Part shown: in pieces, positions 5,208 through 6,067 of the stretch
Numbering within the stretch: position 1 is the stretch's first letter
How the letters are laid out: the number at the start of each line of letters is the position of its first letter
Source of the DNA: an uncultured Polaromonas sp.
GTDB lineage: Bacteria > Pseudomonadota > Gammaproteobacteria > Burkholderiales > Burkholderiaceae
Direction of reading: 5' to 3'
Assembly (NCBI GenBank): GCA_946479075.1
Contig: CAMLDT010000208.1
Span: 1-6,067 of the forward strand
Length of the DNA: 6,067 nt
Translations under genes and position numbers: made by a program
The notes under the pieces: generated by a model
Told to the model about the DNA's origin: nothing
Database searches by the model: none
The model's input: only the letters and a program-made list of their open reading frames with translations

Positions 5208-6067
5208 ATGAAGCTTGCAACCTACAAAGACGGTTCCCGTGACGGCCAGTTGCTGGTCGTTTCGCGCGACCTGGCGACGGCCCATTATGCGACGGGCATC
5301 GCCGGCAAACTGCAGCAGGTGCTCGATGACTGGAACTTCCTCGCTCCCCAGTTGCAGGACCTGTATGAGACCCTGAACAACGGCAAGGCGCGCCACGCAT
5401 TTCCGTTCGAGGCGGCGCGCTGCATGGCGCCGCTGCCGCGTGCCTACCAGTGGGCCGACGGCTCGGCCTACATCAACCATGTGGAGCTGGTGCGCAAGGC
5501 GCGCGAGTCCGAGGTGCCCGGCAGCTTTTACAAGGACCCGCTGATGTACCAGGGTGGCAGTGACGATTTCATCGGGCCTTGTGATGATGTGGTCTGCCCC
5601 AGCGAAGACTACGGCATCGATTTCGAAGCCGAGGTCGCCGTCATCACCGGCGACGTGCCCATGATGAGCACGCCCGAGCAGGCGCTCGAAGGCATACGCC
5701 TGGTGATGCTGGCCAACGACGTGAGCCTGCGCAATTTGATTCCTGCCGAACTGGCCAAGGGCTTCGGCTTTTTCCAGAGCAAGCCGGCGACGGCCTTCAG
5801 CCCGGTGGCGGTGACCCCCGACGAACTCGGCGACGCCTGGGCGCAGGGCCGTGTCAACCTGACCATGCAAAGCACCTGGAATGGCCGCAAGGTGGGCATG
5901 TGTGAGGCGGGGCCGGAAATGACTTTTCATTTCGGCCAGCTGATTGCGCACATCTGCAAGACGCGCAATGTGCGCGCCGGCTCCATCGTCGGTTCGGGCA
6001 CGGTGAGCAACAAGGGCGTCGAGACCCAGGGCAAGACCGACTGGCCCAAGGGCTACAGCTGCATCGC
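5208..6067 (+). CDS. Fumarylacetoacetate hydrolase (FAH) family protein, 3' truncated
   Basis: The frame from ATG 5208 stays open to the window edge, giving 286 complete residues that begin MKLATYKDGSRDGQ. Related bacterial proteins are about 325-335 residues, so about 40-50 are missing. FAH-family enzymes cleave C-C bonds or hydrate beta-diketo and keto-enol acids in aromatic catabolism, using a divalent metal. Likely metal ligands are E140 and E142 (DFEAEVAVI) and D171 (NDVSLRN), with lysine K192 in SKPATAFSP. D84 and H91 have the same spacing as the Asp126 ligand and catalytic His133 of mammalian fumarylacetoacetase, suggesting a true hydrolase rather than a decarboxylase. GSGTVSN (262-268) is the usual C-terminal active-site loop. 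The gene is divergent from iclR, which probably regulates it. The substrate, fumarylacetoacetate from homogentisate or a related ring-cleavage product, is inferred; the gene downstream, not visible here, would help decide. Confidence 0.9.
   Translation, partial: MKLATYKDGSRDGQLLVVSRDLATAHYATGIAGKLQQVLDDWNFLAPQLQDLYETLNNGKARHAFPFEAARCMAPLPRAYQWADGSAYINHVELVRKARESEVPGSFYKDPLMYQGGSDDFIGPCDDVVCPSEDYGIDFEAEVAVITGDVPMMSTPEQALEGIRLVMLANDVSLRNLIPAELAKGFGFFQSKPATAFSPVAVTPDELGDAWAQGRVNLTMQSTWNGRKVGMCEAGPEMTFHFGQLIAHICKTRNVRAGSIVGSGTVSNKGVETQGKTDWPKGYSCI

Noticed and set aside
5157..5951. A 264-codon open frame on the minus strand opposite the FAH-family gene
   Set aside because: The translation is His/Arg/Gly/Ala-rich without motifs. 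The plus strand has a good ribosome binding site and FAH active-site motifs.
1..6067. Search for tRNA, rRNA, CRISPR arrays, insertion-sequence ends, phage or defence genes
   Set aside because: No cloverleaf-like segments, regularly spaced repeats, transposase motifs or defence domains were recognised. Nearly all of the window is covered by ordinary chromosomal genes.

Overview
The window is GC-rich (about 65-70% by eye) with the dense, closely packed gene layout of a betaproteobacterium in Burkholderiales. A family I know mainly from Burkholderiales (DUF3567) and a short AT-richer element resembling a dispersed repeat of Comamonadaceae genomes point to a relative of Polaromonas, Rhodoferax, Variovorax or Acidovorax. 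This assignment comes from recognition of families, not from a search.

Layout, left to right. (1) 1-546, plus: C-terminal part of a class III, PLP-dependent omega-amino acid:pyruvate aminotransferase, cut by the left edge. (2) 556-1434, minus: a ChaN-like putative haem-binding lipoprotein, convergent with the aminotransferase and 9 bp from it. (3) 1527-2606, plus: an AbrB-type (PF05145) polytopic membrane protein with an internal duplication, divergent from chaN. (4) 2623-2904 (possibly to 2925), minus: a small DUF3567 protein, convergent with the membrane protein. (5) 3053-4168, minus: a TonB-like envelope protein with one N-terminal membrane anchor, a long Pro/Ala linker and a C-terminal DUF3108 domain. 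(6) 4165-5046, minus: an IclR-family regulator whose stop codon overlaps the start of the DUF3108 gene (ATGA), so the two form an operon. (7) 5208-6067+, plus: a fumarylacetoacetate hydrolase (FAH) family enzyme, divergent from iclR and cut by the right edge.

The clearest functional unit is the divergent iclR/FAH pair across a 161-bp AT-rich control region. This is a common arrangement in which an IclR regulator controls an aromatic-acid or tyrosine catabolic step. The control region holds an inverted repeat near iclR and a run of GAATT-containing repeats nearer the FAH gene. The other genes look like ordinary chromosomal housekeeping or accessory loci.

I found no mobile element, CRISPR array, tRNA, rRNA or defence system. 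The most unusual structure is a roughly 65-bp lower-GC element (3846-3910) lying in frame inside the Pro-rich linker of the DUF3108 protein. It looks like a dispersed genomic repeat that has become coding sequence. I see no evidence for an undescribed multi-gene system.
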